DNA of 64,000 nucleotides from Mangrovimicrobium sp048323675 (GTDB lineage Bacteria; Pseudomonadota; Gammaproteobacteria; Pseudomonadales; Halieaceae). The position numbers were made by a program, and so were the translations under genes. Location of the stretch: contig NZ_JBLWFK010000001.1 in the NCBI RefSeq assembly GCF_048323675.1, positions 310,001-374,000 of the forward strand. Direction: 5' to 3'. The notes under the pieces are model-generated. The model did no database searches. It was not told the origin of the DNA and saw only the letters and a program-made list of their open reading frames with translations. Numbering within the stretch: position 1 is the first letter of the stretch; the number at the start of each line of letters is the position of its first letter. Shown piece by piece: positions 9,763 to 18,253 of the stretch.

Positions 9763-10574
9763 ACGCAACAGGCAGCAAAGCGTACACGGTCGCGGACCTG
9801 CTGCGGGTGATGCAGCGCCTGCGCGATCCCGAATACGGTTGTCCCTGGGACCTGAAACAGGATTTCGCCAGTATCGTTCCCTCGACCATCGAGGAATGCT
9901 ATGAGTTGGCGCAGGCGATCGAGCACCAGGACTACGCGCATGTGGCCGAGGAGCTCGGGGATGTCCTGTTCCAGGTGGTTTTTTACAGCCAACTCGGCAG
10001 CGAACGCCATCTGTTCGACTTCAACCAGGTGGTCAGCACCCTGGTGGAGAAACTGTTGCGCCGCCATCCGCACGTGTTCGCCAACGGCGAGATCGAAGGC
10101 GTCGTGACCGATGCGACGAGTGTCGAGGCGGTCAGCGCGAGCTGGGAGTCGATCAAACAGGTCGAGCGCAGCGCGCGGGAATTACACAGCGCCCTGGCCG
10201 ATGTGCCGCTGGCCCTGCCGGCGTTGTCGCGCGCGCAAAAACTGCAAAAGCGCGCGGCGCGAACCGGTTTCGACTGGGAAAATGTAACCGGTGTCCTCGA
10301 CAAGCTGGACGAGGAAATCGCGGAGTTGCGGGAAGCCCTGGCGAACCGTGACAGCCAGGCGACGGAAGAAGAGCTGGGTGACCTCCTGTTCAGTTGCGTC
10401 AATCTCGCCCGTCATCTCCGGCAGGATGCGGAGACGGCGCTGCGCCGTTCTTCAGAAAAATTTGAAACGCGGTTTCGCGCAATGGAAGCCTTTGCCGACG
10501 CCGATGGAACACAGCTGGACCAGCTCGACAGCGACGCACTTGAAGCGCTTTGGGTGCGGGCAAAGGAGAGCTAG
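9759..10574 (+). CDS. mazG: Nucleoside triphosphate pyrophosphohydrolase MazG
   Basis: Hydrolyses NTPs/dNTPs to NMP and PPi; 271 aa with two tandem MazG domains, each carrying acidic EExxE/ExxD helices (IEECYELAQAIEH with EELGDVLFQVVF; then ATEEELGDLLFSCVNLARHL). The opening LLRVMQRLRDPEYGCPWDLKQ is diagnostic. Translational overlap with relA fits the relA-mazG pairing, in which MazG can modulate (p)ppGpp-dependent responses (family knowledge). Confidence 0.95.
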   Translation: MNATGSKAYTVADLLRVMQRLRDPEYGCPWDLKQDFASIVPSTIEECYELAQAIEHQDYAHVAEELGDVLFQVVFYSQLGSERHLFDFNQVVSTLVEKLLRRHPHVFANGEIEGVVTDATSVEAVSASWESIKQVERSARELHSALADVPLALPALSRAQKLQKRAARTGFDWENVTGVLDKLDEEIAELREALANRDSQATEEELGDLLFSCVNLARHLRQDAETALRRSSEKFETRFRAMEAFADADGTQLDQLDSDALEALWVRAKES

Positions 10575-10699
10575 CCAGGCCACCGGGCGGGGGTTGTAAC
10601 CTACCCCTGCGCTGTGTATGGTTACTGGCCTTTTATTAACCGACATTACCCACCGATTGCCTCCGCGGCATTGATATCTAGTAACGAGGAAGTTCGCCT

Positions 10700-11347
10700 A
10701 TGCGACTGATACTGTTGGGCGCCCCCGGCGCAGGCAAGGGCACGCAAGCCCAGTTCATCACCGAGCGCTATGGAATTCCGCAAATATCCACCGGGGATAT
10801 GTTGCGAGCCGCGGTAAAGGCGCAAACCGAGCTGGGTTTGCAGGCGAAAGAGGTGATGGACGCCGGCGGCCTGGTGTCCGATGACATCATCATCGGGCTG
10901 GTCAAGGAGCGTATCCTCGAGCCGGATTGTGCCCGCGGATTTCTCTTTGACGGATTTCCCCGCACCATTCCGCAGGCCCAGGCAATGGTCGATGCAGGTG
11001 TCGATATCGATCACGTGGTGGAAATCGCGGTCGAGGACGAGGAAATCGTTTCGCGCCTGAGCGGTCGTCGCGTACATCCGGGTTCCGGACGGGTCTATCA
11101 CGTTATTTACAATCCTCCGGGCACCGAGGGCGTCGATGACGAAACCGGCGAGGCCCTGGTGCAGCGCGACGACGACAAGGAAGAAACTGTCCGCAAACGC
11201 CTGGAAGTTTACCATTCGCAAACCAGCCCCCTGGTCGCTTTCTACCGTGACATGGAAGGTGACAAGGCGCCCCGCTATCACCGCGTTGTAGGCATCGGCA
11301 GCGTCGAAGAAATCAAGAATGCGATTTTTTCACAATTGGGTTCATAA
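10700..11347 (+). CDS. adk: Adenylate kinase
   Basis: Catalyses ATP + AMP to 2 ADP; 215 aa, the long-LID bacterial form. It has the P-loop GAPGAGKGTQA, the signature DGFPRTIPQA and a LID starting SGRRVHPGSGRVYH without zinc-binding cysteines. A strong intrinsic terminator follows 15 nt after the stop. It is preceded by a 125 bp gap, so it is probably its own unit. Confidence 0.97.
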   Translation: MRLILLGAPGAGKGTQAQFITERYGIPQISTGDMLRAAVKAQTELGLQAKEVMDAGGLVSDDIIIGLVKERILEPDCARGFLFDGFPRTIPQAQAMVDAGVDIDHVVEIAVEDEEIVSRLSGRRVHPGSGRVYHVIYNPPGTEGVDDETGEALVQRDDDKEETVRKRLEVYHSQTSPLVAFYRDMEGDKAPRYHRVVGIGSVEEIKNAIFSQLGS

Positions 11348-11362
11348 GTATGACGGCAAATT

Positions 11363-11391
11363 AAAAGGGGAGCTCAGCTCCCCTTTTTTTT
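11363..11391 (+). terminator. Rho-independent terminator after adk
   Basis: The stem AAAAGGGGAGCT/AGCTCCCCTTTT has a very short loop and runs into a T8 tract at 11383-11390. It is placed directly downstream of adk and has no open frame across it. Confidence 0.92.
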
Positions 11392-11600
11392 GTCCTCAAA
11401 TTGATTTGGAAAGTAAAAACAAGGGTTTTTTTAATTTCTGTAAAAATTCGCTTTGAATATTTAAGGTTTTTTTCACCAAAAATGCTCTCAAAGTCATTGA
11501 TTTTACCCGCTTTATTTCCCCTTCAGACTTGTTGTAAGCCCGGTTTTTTATTGCTATTTTTGCTTTGCGTTACCTTATTAACTACTTGGAGAAAAGCGTA
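11392..11600. promoter_or_regulatory. AT-rich leader upstream of the histone-like gene
   Basis: About 210 bp of strikingly AT-rich DNA with several A and T tracts, in a window that is otherwise GC-rich. It separates the adk terminator from the Lys/Ala-rich protein gene. It probably holds that gene's promoter and possibly intrinsically curved DNA. I could not pick a single convincing -35/-10 pair. The only ORF across it (from 11401) has no ribosome binding site and is rejected. Confidence 0.5.
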
Positions 11601-12521
11601 ATGGCAACGGCAAAGAAAAAAAGCGCCGCAAAAAAAGCTCCGGCTGCCGGTAAAATGGCTCCGGCGAAAAAGCGTCCGGCTGCTAAACGAGCCGCGGCAA
11701 AACAATCTCCTGCGAAAATTTCTGTGGTGAAGCAGGCTGCAAGCTCCCCCGCAGTTGTTCGTTCAAACGAAACCCTGAAGAAATTGCAAAAGGTGCTGGA
11801 AACTGAGCGTCAGAATGTAAAACAAGCAAAAACCAAACTTGACTCGGCTCGCAAGCAGGCTGCGGCCAAGGCGACTGCAGCCAACAAGCGTACGGTGAAA
11901 ACCGCCCGCGCCGCGGTGGCCAAAAACAATGACAAACTGAAAATGGTGCGCAGCAAACTCGCTGAAGCCAAGCAATTGGTCAGCGAAACGGTAGACCACG
12001 CACGCCTGCAGGCCAAGAAGCTGGCAGCGGAAGAAAAAATGCTGGCGCGTAAAGCGGAACTGGCAGCGAAGGCAGAAGCCGACAAGTTGAAAGCCCTTGC
12101 GCAACACGCCCAGGCATGGTCAAAAGCACGGCTTCGTTCTGACGCCAAAAAAATCGCCGCGTTCGAGGCGCGCCTGAAAAAGGAACTTACTGCAGCGGAG
12201 CGTAAGCTGAAGGCAAAGATCAAGGCAGCGGAGAAAAAGGCAGCTGCCAAGGCGAAGAAAACCACCCGCAAGAAAAAAGCCGGCACCGCGGTAAAAGCGG
12301 CACCCAAGGCGAAGGCCGCAGCGCGGAAAGCACCGGCCAGCAAAAAAGCGCCGGCGGCCAAAAAAGCCGCCGCCAAGAAAGCGCCTGCAAAAAAGGCGGT
12401 CGCCAAAAAGGCGCCGGTGAAAAAAGCGCCAGTGAAAAAAGTCCCGGCGAAAAAGGTAGCCGCGAAAAAAGCGCCAGCTAAAAAGGCGGCGCCGAAGCGC
12501 GAGGCAGCTCCCAAGGCCTGA
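11601..12521 (+). CDS. AlgP / histone H1-like Lys-Ala-rich DNA-binding protein
   Basis: A 306 aa protein dominated by Lys, Ala and Pro. An N-terminal basic AAKKAPAAG tract is followed by a helical, probably coiled-coil middle (about residues 50-215, rich in KLAEAK/LKAKIKAAEK heptad-like segments). The C-terminal tail (about residues 220-306) is built from KKAPAKKA/KKAPVKKA repeats like eukaryotic H1 tails and Pseudomonas AlgP. It probably binds DNA non-specifically and affects nucleoid structure or transcription. ATG 11601 has a TTGGAGAAA ribosome binding site; an upstream in-frame ATG (11565) has none. Low-complexity composition makes orthology to algP uncertain. Confidence 0.8.
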   Translation: MATAKKKSAAKKAPAAGKMAPAKKRPAAKRAAAKQSPAKISVVKQAASSPAVVRSNETLKKLQKVLETERQNVKQAKTKLDSARKQAAAKATAANKRTVKTARAAVAKNNDKLKMVRSKLAEAKQLVSETVDHARLQAKKLAAEEKMLARKAELAAKAEADKLKALAQHAQAWSKARLRSDAKKIAAFEARLKKELTAAERKLKAKIKAAEKKAAAKAKKTTRKKKAGTAVKAAPKAKAAARKAPASKKAPAAKKAAAKKAPAKKAVAKKAPVKKAPVKKVPAKKVAAKKAPAKKAAPKREAAPKA

Positions 12522-12539
12522 TGGGTCGCAGCTAAGCGG

Positions 12540-12570
12540 GCCCACGCCCTTTCGGGGCGTGGGCTTTTTT
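12540..12570 (+). terminator. Rho-independent terminator after the histone-like gene
   Basis: The inverted repeat GCCCACGCCC/GGGCGTGGGC around a short TTTCG-type loop is followed by T6. It lies between convergent genes; the T-run is only on the plus-strand side, so it mainly serves the upstream plus-strand gene. Confidence 0.92.
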
Positions 12571-12578
12571 GTGCCTGC

Positions 12579-13163
12579 TCAGCTTATCTGGTTGAGGTTG
12601 AGAAAACTTTCGGGCTGATCGTCAAAACTCACGGTGCCGGCGCCGAGTCCGGCGTACCAGCGGTGTACTGAGCGGTTGCCTGCATCGAGATAGGCCGGCA
12701 GTCCCTGCAGGACACTGCGCCGCAACAAGGCGCAGAGGTAATGGCCGTCGTTTCCGGTGGTTGCATAGACGACGTTCAGCCGACCGTTGCGCTGCAATTC
12801 GGCGTTCAGGCGCTGCGCCAGGTCCAGCGGCAGCAGTGGTGCGTCGCAGGGAGCGAGTAGCACCAGATCGCTTGAGAGGTGTGCCTGAGCTGCCTCCAGG
12901 CCAGCAAGGGGGCCCTGGAAATCCTCGCGCAAATCCGCCGGGGCGAGGGGCGAGAAGTTGGCGTACTGCTCCCGGTGCCGGTTGCAACTGATCAGCAGGC
13001 CCCCGACCTGCGGCGCGATTCGTTCGCAGACCTGTTGCACCAGTCGCTTTCCCCGCCACTCGATGAGGCCTTTATCCCGTCCTCCGACCCGTGTGCCGGC
13101 GCCCCCGGCAAGAATCAGCGCGGTTGTATTTTCGAGCGGGGTAATTGTGGTCTCTTTTGGCAT
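12579..13163 (-). CDS. mobA: Molybdenum cofactor guanylyltransferase
   Basis: Attaches GMP to molybdopterin to form the MGD cofactor of DMSO-reductase-family enzymes; 194 aa. The nucleotide-binding motif LAGGAGTRVGGRDKGLIEWRG, ISCNR, and the metal-site region LLAPCDAPLLP are all present. It is convergent with the histone-like gene and divergent from tsaB. No other Moco genes lie in the window. Confidence 0.93.
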   Translation of the reverse strand: MPKETTITPLENTTALILAGGAGTRVGGRDKGLIEWRGKRLVQQVCERIAPQVGGLLISCNRHREQYANFSPLAPADLREDFQGPLAGLEAAQAHLSSDLVLLAPCDAPLLPLDLAQRLNAELQRNGRLNVVYATTGNDGHYLCALLRRSVLQGLPAYLDAGNRSVHRWYAGLGAGTVSFDDQPESFLNLNQIS

Positions 13164-13171
13164 CGGCGGTT

Positions 13172-13198
13172 TTTACAGGGGAAACAGTGTGGGATAAT
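13172..13198 (+). promoter_or_regulatory. Possible sigma70 promoter for tsaB-uppP
   Basis: TTTACA at 13172-13177 (5 of 6 matches to the -35 consensus) and GATAAT at 13193-13198 are separated by a rather short 15 bp spacer. Position 45 bp before tsaB in the mobA-tsaB divergent gap is sensible. The short spacer makes it tentative. Confidence 0.35.
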
Positions 13199-13242
13199 CC
13201 GCAGCCATTCTACCACCCGATCCCGTAACCAGGCGCGCACCC

Positions 13243-13953
13243 ATGAAAGGCATTCTGGCGATTGAGACTGCAACGGACGCGTGCTCCGTCGCGCTCTGGC
13301 GCGATGGCGCTGTCACCGAATGCCACGAAGTCATTCCGCGTCAACACAGCCAGCGCCTGTTCTCCATGTTGGCCGAACTCCTGCCCGGTGGCAATTTGCG
13401 CGACGCAGGTGTCGAGGCCATAGCCTATGGCGCCGGTCCGGGTTCCTTTACCGGCTTGCGGGTCGCCGCCAGTGCTGTCCAGGGCTTGTGTTTCGCCGCC
13501 GCGCTGCCGGCGATTCCCGTCTCCACCCTGGCCTGCCAGGTGCAAAGCGCATTGCGGGAAGGGCTGGTCGAGGAAGGGCAACTGGTCGCCAGCCTGATCG
13601 ACGCGCGTATCAATGAAATATACGGTGCGGTCTACCGTATCGAGGGTGGTCTGCCGCAGGAAGTCGTGCCGGCCCAGGCATGCGCGCCGCAGTATTTTCA
13701 GCCGGATGCGTCCGCAGGGCCAGTCACGGTCATTGGCAGCGGCGCACGTTTCCTTGAGGCGTTTTCCCCGGATTTCCGCCAGCGGATCGCCCAGGTGGAG
13801 GAGAGCGTGTTGCCTCATTCGGGTGACCTCCTGCCGCTTGCCCTGGCTATCGCCGCAACAGGTGGCCTGCAAAATGCTATGCAAGTACAGCCGGTCTACG
13901 TGCGGGACGAGATCAGCTGGAAAAAAATATCCGAACAGGGAAAACGCAAATAA
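13243..13953 (+). CDS. tsaB: tRNA threonylcarbamoyladenosine biosynthesis protein TsaB
   Basis: Partner and activator of TsaD in t6A37 synthesis on ANN-decoding tRNAs; 236 aa, ASKHA fold. It shows ILAIETATDACSVAL at the N-terminus, HSQRLFSML, and the YGAGPGSFTGLRVAASAVQGL signature. The TAATG junction means its stop overlaps the uppP start by 1 nt. Confidence 0.94.
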   Translation: MKGILAIETATDACSVALWRDGAVTECHEVIPRQHSQRLFSMLAELLPGGNLRDAGVEAIAYGAGPGSFTGLRVAASAVQGLCFAAALPAIPVSTLACQVQSALREGLVEEGQLVASLIDARINEIYGAVYRIEGGLPQEVVPAQACAPQYFQPDASAGPVTVIGSGARFLEAFSPDFRQRIAQVEESVLPHSGDLLPLALAIAATGGLQNAMQVQPVYVRDEISWKKISEQGKRK

Positions 13954-14753
13954 TGGATTTGATGCAGGCATTTGTGCTGGCGGTATTGCAGGGACTGACT
14001 GAATTCCTGCCGATCTCCAGTTCGGCGCACCTGGTGATACCCTCGTTGGTCCTGGGATGGGACGACCAGGGACTGGCCTTCGATGTCGCCGTGCATGTCG
14101 GCACCCTGAGCGCGGTGGTCATCTATTACAGTCGGGATCTCTGGAAAATGGCCTGCGCGTGGCTGGGTAGTCTGGCTGGCCGGGGCTCCTGCGAGGACAG
14201 TATTCTGGTCTGGAAACTGGCGGTCGCCACCATCCCTGCGATCGCCGTTGGACTGTTCCTGGGTGACGCCATCGAGGGTCACGCCCGCAACCTGCCGGTC
14301 ATCGCGACAACCACGCTGGTGTTCGGTCTGCTGCTGGGCATGGCGGATCGCTATGCTATCCGGGTGCCCGGTGACGCGGCGATCGGCTGGCGCCAGGCGC
14401 TGCTGATCGGCGCGGCCCAGGCGCTGGCATTGGTGCCCGGTGTTTCCCGCTCCGGGGTGACGATTACCGCGGGGCTGTTCCTGAATCTCAGTCGCCAGGA
14501 CGCGGCGCGATTCTCGTTTTTGCTGTCGATCCCGGTGATCGCCGGCGCCGGTTTGCTGAAGGCCATGGAACTGGCCGAGAGTGGCCAGCCGGTGGACTGG
14601 ACGCTGCTGGGGCTTGCTGCCCTGGTCTCCGGGATCACTGCCTTTTCCTGCATCACTGTTTTCCTACGCCTGCTGGATCGCGTGGGTATGATGCCCTTTG
14701 TCTATTACCGCATCGTACTGGCGGGCGTGCTCTACGCCATGTGGCTGGTCTGA
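13953..14753 (+). CDS. uppP: Undecaprenyl-diphosphate phosphatase (BacA/UppP)
   Basis: Integral membrane enzyme that recycles undecaprenyl pyrophosphate for peptidoglycan and O-antigen synthesis; confers bacitracin tolerance. 266 aa with about eight hydrophobic segments. The two active-site repeats are visible: LQGLTEFLPISSSAHLVI near the N-terminus and ALALVPGVSRSGVTITAGL at about residue 165. Confidence 0.96.
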   Translation: MDLMQAFVLAVLQGLTEFLPISSSAHLVIPSLVLGWDDQGLAFDVAVHVGTLSAVVIYYSRDLWKMACAWLGSLAGRGSCEDSILVWKLAVATIPAIAVGLFLGDAIEGHARNLPVIATTTLVFGLLLGMADRYAIRVPGDAAIGWRQALLIGAAQALALVPGVSRSGVTITAGLFLNLSRQDAARFSFLLSIPVIAGAGLLKAMELAESGQPVDWTLLGLAALVSGITAFSCITVFLRLLDRVGMMPFVYYRIVLAGVLYAMWLV

Positions 14754-14768
14754 GCGGGGGAGCAAACC

Positions 14769-16079
14769 ATGTCCGATCAGGTGCAATTCAACCGCGACCT
14801 CTGTCAATTCCTGGCCCGGGCGACGACGCCGTTCCACGCGGTCAGTGTCATGGCGCAACTGCTGCTGGAGTCCGGGTTCAGTCCCCTGGCGGAGAACGAG
14901 AGCTGGGATTTGCAGCCCGGTGGCCGCTATTTCGTTACCCGTAACGGCAGTTCCATTATCGCTTTCGGAATCGGCAGGCAGGCCGGCCCGGCCCGGGGCG
15001 TGCGCATGGTCGGCGCCCATACGGACAGTCCCTGCCTGATGGCCAAGCCGAATCCGGAGCGTGTGCAGCAGGGTTACTTCCAGGTTGGCGTCCAGGTCTA
15101 TGGCGGCGCGCTCCTCAACCCCTGGTTCGACCGCGACCTGTCGCTGGCGGGCCGCGTCAGCTACCGCGATACGGCGGGAAAACTGCGCAGCGCCCTGGTC
15201 GACTTTCGCGACCCGGTGGCGATCATTCCCAGCCTCGCCATTCACCTCGACCGCGAGGCCAACAGCAGCCGGACGGTCAATCCCCAGACCGATATCCCGC
15301 CGATTCTCTGCCAGCTTGCGGACGATGAGAAGGCCGACTTCCGCGGCCTATTGCGCGAGAGGCTGCTGGCGGAGCACCCGGCGTGCGGGGTCGAGGAGGT
15401 ACTCGATTTCGAGCTGAGCTTCTACGACAGCCAGCCCGCGGCGCTGGTGGGTTTGCGCGGCGATTTCATCGCTTCGGCGCGCCTCGACAACCTGCTCAGT
15501 TGCTTTACCGGCCTGCAGGCACTGTTGCAATGGGACGGCGAATCGACCAGCCTGCTGGTCTGCAACGACCACGAGGAGGTCGGCAGCCTCTCCGCCAGCG
15601 GTGCCCAGGGGCCCTTCCTGGCTACCGTGCTGGAACGCATGGCGGGAAGTCGCGAGGCCTACGCCACACTGGCGGACCGCTCGATGATGATCTCGGCGGA
15701 CAACGCCCACGGTATCCATCCCAATTACGCTGATCGCCACGATGAGAATCACGGCCCGGTGCTCAACCGCGGGCCGGTCATCAAGATCAACGCCAGCCAG
15801 CGCTACGCCACCAACAGCGAGACTGCCGGCCTGTTCCGCCTGCTCGCGGCCCAGGAGGACGTGCCGGTGCAGTCCTTCGTGGTGCGCGCGGACATGGCCT
15901 GCGGCAGCACGATCGGGCCGATTACCGCCGGTGGCGTGGGTGTGCGCACCCTGGATATCGGTGTACCGACCTTCGCCATGCACTCGATCCGGGAACTGGC
16001 CGGGGCGGCGGATGGCTACAACCTGTCGCGGGTGCTGCGCCGGTTCTACAACTTTGCGGGCGAACTCGACGCCGGCTGA
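14769..16079 (+). CDS. apeB: M18 family aminopeptidase (ApeB-like)
   Basis: Cytosolic zinc aminopeptidase, probably releasing N-terminal acidic residues; 436 aa. Metal-binding motifs are VGAHTDSPCL, the catalytic ARLDNLLS region, CNDHEEVGS, and a C-terminal SIRELAG with the preceding MHS. The fold and length match bacterial M18 enzymes. A purine-rich AGCGGGGGAG site lies upstream of the ATG. Confidence 0.93.
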   Translation: MSDQVQFNRDLCQFLARATTPFHAVSVMAQLLLESGFSPLAENESWDLQPGGRYFVTRNGSSIIAFGIGRQAGPARGVRMVGAHTDSPCLMAKPNPERVQQGYFQVGVQVYGGALLNPWFDRDLSLAGRVSYRDTAGKLRSALVDFRDPVAIIPSLAIHLDREANSSRTVNPQTDIPPILCQLADDEKADFRGLLRERLLAEHPACGVEEVLDFELSFYDSQPAALVGLRGDFIASARLDNLLSCFTGLQALLQWDGESTSLLVCNDHEEVGSLSASGAQGPFLATVLERMAGSREAYATLADRSMMISADNAHGIHPNYADRHDENHGPVLNRGPVIKINASQRYATNSETAGLFRLLAAQEDVPVQSFVVRADMACGSTIGPITAGGVGVRTLDIGVPTFAMHSIRELAGAADGYNLSRVLRRFYNFAGELDAG

Positions 16080-16086
16080 TACCTGC

Positions 16087-17187
16087 GTGCGGGTCCTGCT
16101 GCTTTCCGCCTACGCCGCGCAGAGCCATCGCTACTGGCGCGACGCGCTGCAGGGCATGTTCCCCGACTGGCAGTGGCAGGTCATGGAACTGCCACCGCGC
16201 TATTTCAGCTGGCGGGTGCGCGGCAATCCGCTGCACTGGAGCATCGACCAGCGCGCACAGCTGGAAGCCGGTTACGACCTGCTGGTCGCCACCTCCATGA
16301 CCGACCTGGCTACGCTGCGGGGGCTGGTTCCCGCCCTCGCCAGTGTGCCGAGCGTACTGTACTTCCACGAGAACCAGTTCGGCTTTCCGTCCTCACAGCA
16401 GCAGGGCAGCCTGCTGGAAGCGCAGATGGTCAGCCTTTACAGCGCGCTGGCAGCGGACCGGCTGCTGTTCAATTCCGCGTTCAATCGCGACAGTTTTCTC
16501 ATCGGCCTGGACGGCCTGCTGCGCAAGCTGCCGGACTATGTTCCCGGCAACGTGGTCGAATCGCTGCGCAAGAAATCCAGCGTCCTGGCGGTCCCGATCC
16601 AGTCTGTGGAGGCGGAGCCAGGGGATCCCTGGCCCACCCGCCAGGGGGAGGAACTGCGCATCCTCTGGAGTGCACGCTTCGAATACGACAAGGGCGGCGA
16701 TCGCCTGCACGCGCTGCTGTGGGAACTGGATGCCGGGGACGTGAACTTTCGCATCGCCGTTACCGGCGAGCAATTCCGGGCCTCGCCGCCGGTATTCCGA
16801 CAGATTCGCGAGGATTTTGCCCATCGCCTAACGCAATTCGGCTTCGTGGAAAGTGTCAGTGAATACCACGCCTGGCAGCGCGGTGCGGACGCCGTCCTCT
16901 CCACCGCCATGCAGGAATTCCAGGGGCTGGCGGTGATGGAAGCGGTGCTGCGCGGCTGCGAACCCGTGTTGCCTGATCGCCTGGCCTACCGGGAGTATTT
17001 TCCGCAATCCTGCCGTTACGCCAGTCATCCGGATGATATCCGGGCGGAAGCCACCGCCGCGGCCGATCACCTGCGGGCACTGGCGCAGCGCAAGGCGCTG
17101 GCGCCGGATATCTCGGCCTGCACCCGGGACAGCCTGCAACCGCGCTACGCGCGACTGTTCGAGGCGGTGATGCACGGCGCAGGATAG
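16087..17187 (+). CDS. DUF3524 glycosyltransferase related to tRNA-queuosine alpha-mannosyltransferase
   Basis: A 366 aa GT-B glycosyltransferase. The N-terminal half (VRVLLLSAYAAQSHRYW, LPPRYFSWRVRGNP, FHENQFGFPSS) is the DUF3524 domain shared with vertebrate GTDC1/QTMAN, which mannosylates queuosine in tRNA-Asp. The C-terminal half has the nucleotide-sugar binding region (LWSARFEYDKGGDRL; STAMQEFQGLAVMEAVLRG). The start is taken at GTG 16087, just past the apeB stop; the open frame extends further upstream but overlaps apeB. It sits just upstream of trpS, a neighbour consistent with tRNA metabolism. That the bacterial protein acts on queuosine is inference. Confidence 0.82.
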   Translation: MRVLLLSAYAAQSHRYWRDALQGMFPDWQWQVMELPPRYFSWRVRGNPLHWSIDQRAQLEAGYDLLVATSMTDLATLRGLVPALASVPSVLYFHENQFGFPSSQQQGSLLEAQMVSLYSALAADRLLFNSAFNRDSFLIGLDGLLRKLPDYVPGNVVESLRKKSSVLAVPIQSVEAEPGDPWPTRQGEELRILWSARFEYDKGGDRLHALLWELDAGDVNFRIAVTGEQFRASPPVFRQIREDFAHRLTQFGFVESVSEYHAWQRGADAVLSTAMQEFQGLAVMEAVLRGCEPVLPDRLAYREYFPQSCRYASHPDDIRAEATAAADHLRALAQRKALAPDISACTRDSLQPRYARLFEAVMHGAG

Positions 17188-17241
17188 CCCCCCATTGCCA
17201 AGCCCGGTATCATAGGCGCCTTTTCGCAGACCGGATTCAGC

Positions 17242-18249
17242 ATGGCCAAGCAACGCGTTCTAACCGGAATCACCACCACGGGAACTCCCCACCTGGGCAA
17301 CTACGTGGGCGCCCTGCGTCCGGCGGTGACGGCCTCCCGCGACGAGTCGGTGGACTCGTTCTATTTCCTCGCCGACTACCATGCGCTGATCAAGTGCCAG
17401 GAGCCGGAAAAGGTCCGGCAGTCCACGCTGGAGATCGCTGCTACCTGGCTGGCCCTCGGCCTGGATACCGACAGGGTGGTTTTCTATCGCCAGTCCGACG
17501 TCCCGGAGATCACCCAGTTGACCTGGGTGCTCACCTGTGTCGCCGCCAAGGGCCTGATGAACCGCGCCCACGCCTACAAGGCCGCGGTCCAGGCCAACGA
17601 AGAGGCCGGCGAAGACCCGGACTTCGCGGTAACCATGGGCCTGTTCAGCTACCCGGTGCTGATGGCCGCGGACATCCTGATGTTCAACGCCCACAAGGTA
17701 CCGGTGGGTCGCGACCAGATCCAGCACATTGAAATGGCCCGCGATATCGCCGCGCGTTTCAATCACCTCTACGGGGAGACCTTTGTCCTTCCCGAGGCGG
17801 TAATCGAGGACCAGGTCGCCCTGCTGCAGGGCACCGACGGACGCAAGATGTCCAAGAGCTATAACAACACCATACCGCTGTTTCTCCCGGAGAAGCAGCT
17901 GAAAAAGGCGATCAACAAGATCAAGACCAACCTGCTGGAACCCGGCGAACCGAAGGACCCCGATGACTCCACCGTGTTCCAGGTCTGGGCGGCCTTCGCC
18001 GACGATGCCGAAACCGCGCGCATGCGCCGGGAGTTCGAGAACGGCATCGCCTGGGGCGAGGCCAAGAAGCAGCTGTTCGAACTGGTCAACAGCGAGCTGG
18101 CCGAGGCCCGGGAGCGCTACGAGGCGCTGCTGGCGGACCCCGCCCACGTCGAATCGGTCCTGCTGCAGGGCGCAGAGCGCGCCCGTGAGTACAGCGCGCC
18201 GCTGATGCAAAAGGTGCGCGAGGCAGTCGGTATCGGCCCCCTGCGCTGA
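17242..18249 (+). CDS. trpS: Tryptophanyl-tRNA synthetase
   Basis: Class I aminoacyl-tRNA synthetase; 335 aa. The HIGH-like motif is TPHLGNYVGA (about residues 14-23) and the KMSKS motif is DGRKMSKSYNN (about residues 195-205); VGRDQIQHIEMARD is also typical. It is convergent with the glutamine amidotransferase gene 4 bp downstream, with no obvious terminator between them. Confidence 0.97.
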   Translation: MAKQRVLTGITTTGTPHLGNYVGALRPAVTASRDESVDSFYFLADYHALIKCQEPEKVRQSTLEIAATWLALGLDTDRVVFYRQSDVPEITQLTWVLTCVAAKGLMNRAHAYKAAVQANEEAGEDPDFAVTMGLFSYPVLMAADILMFNAHKVPVGRDQIQHIEMARDIAARFNHLYGETFVLPEAVIEDQVALLQGTDGRKMSKSYNNTIPLFLPEKQLKKAINKIKTNLLEPGEPKDPDDSTVFQVWAAFADDAETARMRREFENGIAWGEAKKQLFELVNSELAEARERYEALLADPAHVESVLLQGAERAREYSAPLMQKVREAVGIGPLR

Positions 18250-18253
18250 CCTG

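Noticed and set aside
11401..11601. A 66-codon ORF in the AT-rich leader
   Set aside because: No ribosome binding site, skewed Phe/Leu composition typical of random AT-rich DNA, and it overlaps the promoter region and the start of the H1-like gene.
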